A stretch of DNA of 6,715 nt from Pseudomonadota bacterium. Its GTDB lineage: Bacteria; Pseudomonadota; Gammaproteobacteria; Burkholderiales; Burkholderiaceae_B. Position numbers and translations under genes: made by a program. The notes under the pieces are model-generated. The model was not told the DNA's origin. It searched no databases and was given only the letters and a program-made list of their open reading frames with translations. The DNA is taken from positions 1 to 6,715 of the forward strand of contig JAJYTK010000053.1 of assembly GCA_021793095.1 (NCBI GenBank), read 5' to 3'. This document shows positions 5,566-6,715 of this stretch, in pieces (the first letter of the stretch is position 1; each line of letters opens with the position of its first letter).

Positions 5566-6715
5566 TTAATCGGGATAAAAAGCGTATTTACTCACGAAGA
5601 GTGCAGCGACGATGATGGTTGCTAGGTGTAGGTCTTTCCACTTGCCTGTGAAGAATTTCAACACGACATAGCTGATAAAACCAAAGGCCAGTCCATTGGC
5701 AATAGAGTAGGTAAAGGGCATGGCCAAAGCAGTCAGTGCCGCGGGGGCAGCCTCTGTGACGTCTTGCCACTCGACCTCAACCACCTCGCGGAGCATAATA
5801 CCCGCGACGTAAAGTAGTGCGGGCGCCGTTGCATAACCGGGGACCACACCTGCCAAAGGCGAAAAGAATAAGGCGCATAGAAAGAGCACACCCACGGTGA
5901 AGGCGGTCAGTCCAGTACGGCCACCGGCCTGAACCCCAGAGGCACTCTCTACATAGGCAGTGGTGCTACTGGTACCAATAATAGAGCCCGCAACGATGGC
6001 AGTACTGTCTGCAAAGAGGGCACGCCCGAGACGTCCAGGGTTTTTATCATCAATGAGGCTTGCCCGTTTGGCCACCCCTAAGAGTGTTCCCGTAGCATCA
6101 AATACCTCTACCAATACAAGCACCAACACCACGTGCACAATGCCAACACTAAGTGCGCCCATAATGTCTAGCTGCAAAAAGGTAGGCGCAATACTCGGCG
6201 GCATAGAGACCAAGCCCTGATAGCTGGTGTGTCCGGTGAGTATCGAGGCGACGGTGACGGCAAGAATTCCAATCAGGATGGCTCCACGTACCCGTAAAGC
6301 GTCTAAAACAGCGATGACAAAAAAACCAAAAATGGCAAATAATGCTTGGTGTGAGGTGAGATTGCCGATGCCCACATGGGTGGCCGGATTGCCGACAACA
6401 ATGCCGCTGTTGATCATGGCGACCAGACCCAGAAACAACCCGATACCTGCAGCAATGGCTGAACGCAAGGATTTAGGAATACCTGCGATAATCCAACTGC
6501 GCGCTCCGGTGGCGGTCAATAGCACAAAAATCACCCCGGAAATAAAAACAGCCCCTAAGGCCTGTTGCCAGGTAAAACCCAAGGCACCGACAACAGTAAA
6601 GGCAAAAAATGCGTTTAGGCCCATCCCAGGTGCCAGCCCAATGGGCCAGTTGGCCACCAGTGCCATGGTCATGGTGCCGACGACTGCGGCCAGACAGGTA
6701 GCCACAAAAACCGCA
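5566..6715 (-). CDS. AzgA-type purine permease (NCS2 family), 5' end cut
   Basis: Inner-membrane proton symporter for purine bases (adenine, guanine or hypoxanthine in characterised relatives). The window holds 382 residues and the stop; the frame stays open through the right edge (AVFVATCLAAVVGT), so the real start lies beyond 6715. With family members near 430-450 residues, about 50 are missing. Counted from the first complete codon, family blocks are LAPGMGLNAFFAF (27-39), IPKSLRSAIAAGIGLFLGL, VLVEVFDATGTLLGVA (199-214) and IGTSSTTAYVESASGVQAGGRTG (246-268). Many hydrophobic helices fill the length. These features point to the AzgA/GhxP/AdeP/PbuG group rather than to uracil or xanthine carriers, but the purine transported cannot be decided. 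A GTG at 6705 in frame is only an internal valine codon. The gene ends at a strong terminator before thioredoxin. Confidence 0.9.
   Translation of the reverse strand, partial: AVFVATCLAAVVGTMTMALVANWPIGLAPGMGLNAFFAFTVVGALGFTWQQALGAVFISGVIFVLLTATGARSWIIAGIPKSLRSAIAAGIGLFLGLVAMINSGIVVGNPATHVGIGNLTSHQALFAIFGFFVIAVLDALRVRGAILIGILAVTVASILTGHTSYQGLVSMPPSIAPTFLQLDIMGALSVGIVHVVLVLVLVEVFDATGTLLGVAKRASLIDDKNPGRLGRALFADSTAIVAGSIIGTSSTTAYVESASGVQAGGRTGLTAFTVGVLFLCALFFSPLAGVVPGYATAPALLYVAGIMLREVVEVEWQDVTEAAPAALTALAMPFTYSIANGLAFGFISYVVLKFFTGKWKDLHLATIIVAALFVSKYAFYPD

Overview
The window reads as ordinary chromosomal DNA of a Gram-negative proteobacterium. It is most likely a betaproteobacterium of the Burkholderiales (Alcaligenaceae-like), judging by protein style and by a nnr-tadA-ldcA gene order that I recall from that group. 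This placement is inference, with no rRNA or other marker to confirm it. I see no insertion sequence, phage, tRNA, rRNA, CRISPR or plasmid feature, and base composition looks even throughout.

Layout. At 1-286 (minus) lies the 5' part of a YfeH-type bile acid:sodium symporter-family transporter that runs off the left edge. A divergent intergenic region (287-522) holds a long imperfect inverted repeat, an extended -10-like element and a 10-bp palindrome. From 523 to 4982 five plus-strand genes are closely packed: a class III sirtuin deacylase (cobB type), the two-domain NAD(P)HX repair enzyme nnr, the tRNA adenosine deaminase tadA, the murein LD-carboxypeptidase ldcA, and a YigZ/IMPACT-family protein. 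Sirtuin and nnr abut (TGA then ATG), and nnr and tadA are 10 bp apart. A 9-bp hairpin separates tadA from ldcA. A GC-rich hairpin lies at the convergent junction with a minus-strand thioredoxin that has a glutamine/glutamate-rich tail. Upstream of the thioredoxin, a well-formed intrinsic terminator closes the last gene, an AzgA-type purine permease cut by the right edge.

How the genes fit together. Sirtuin and Nnr both handle nicotinamide nucleotides: one consumes NAD+ to remove acyl groups from lysines, the other repairs hydrated NAD(P)H. Their abutting arrangement suggests co-transcription. TadA (tRNA wobble editing), LdcA (peptidoglycan recycling) and thioredoxin (disulfide reduction) are housekeeping functions. 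The flanking transporters point to solute and nucleobase uptake.

I found no convincing undescribed system. The points most worth a second look are the thioredoxin leader, where a terminator U-tract directly touches the Shine-Dalgarno sequence, the inverted repeats in the sirtuin promoter region, and a dnaX-like slippery heptamer between the two domains of nnr.
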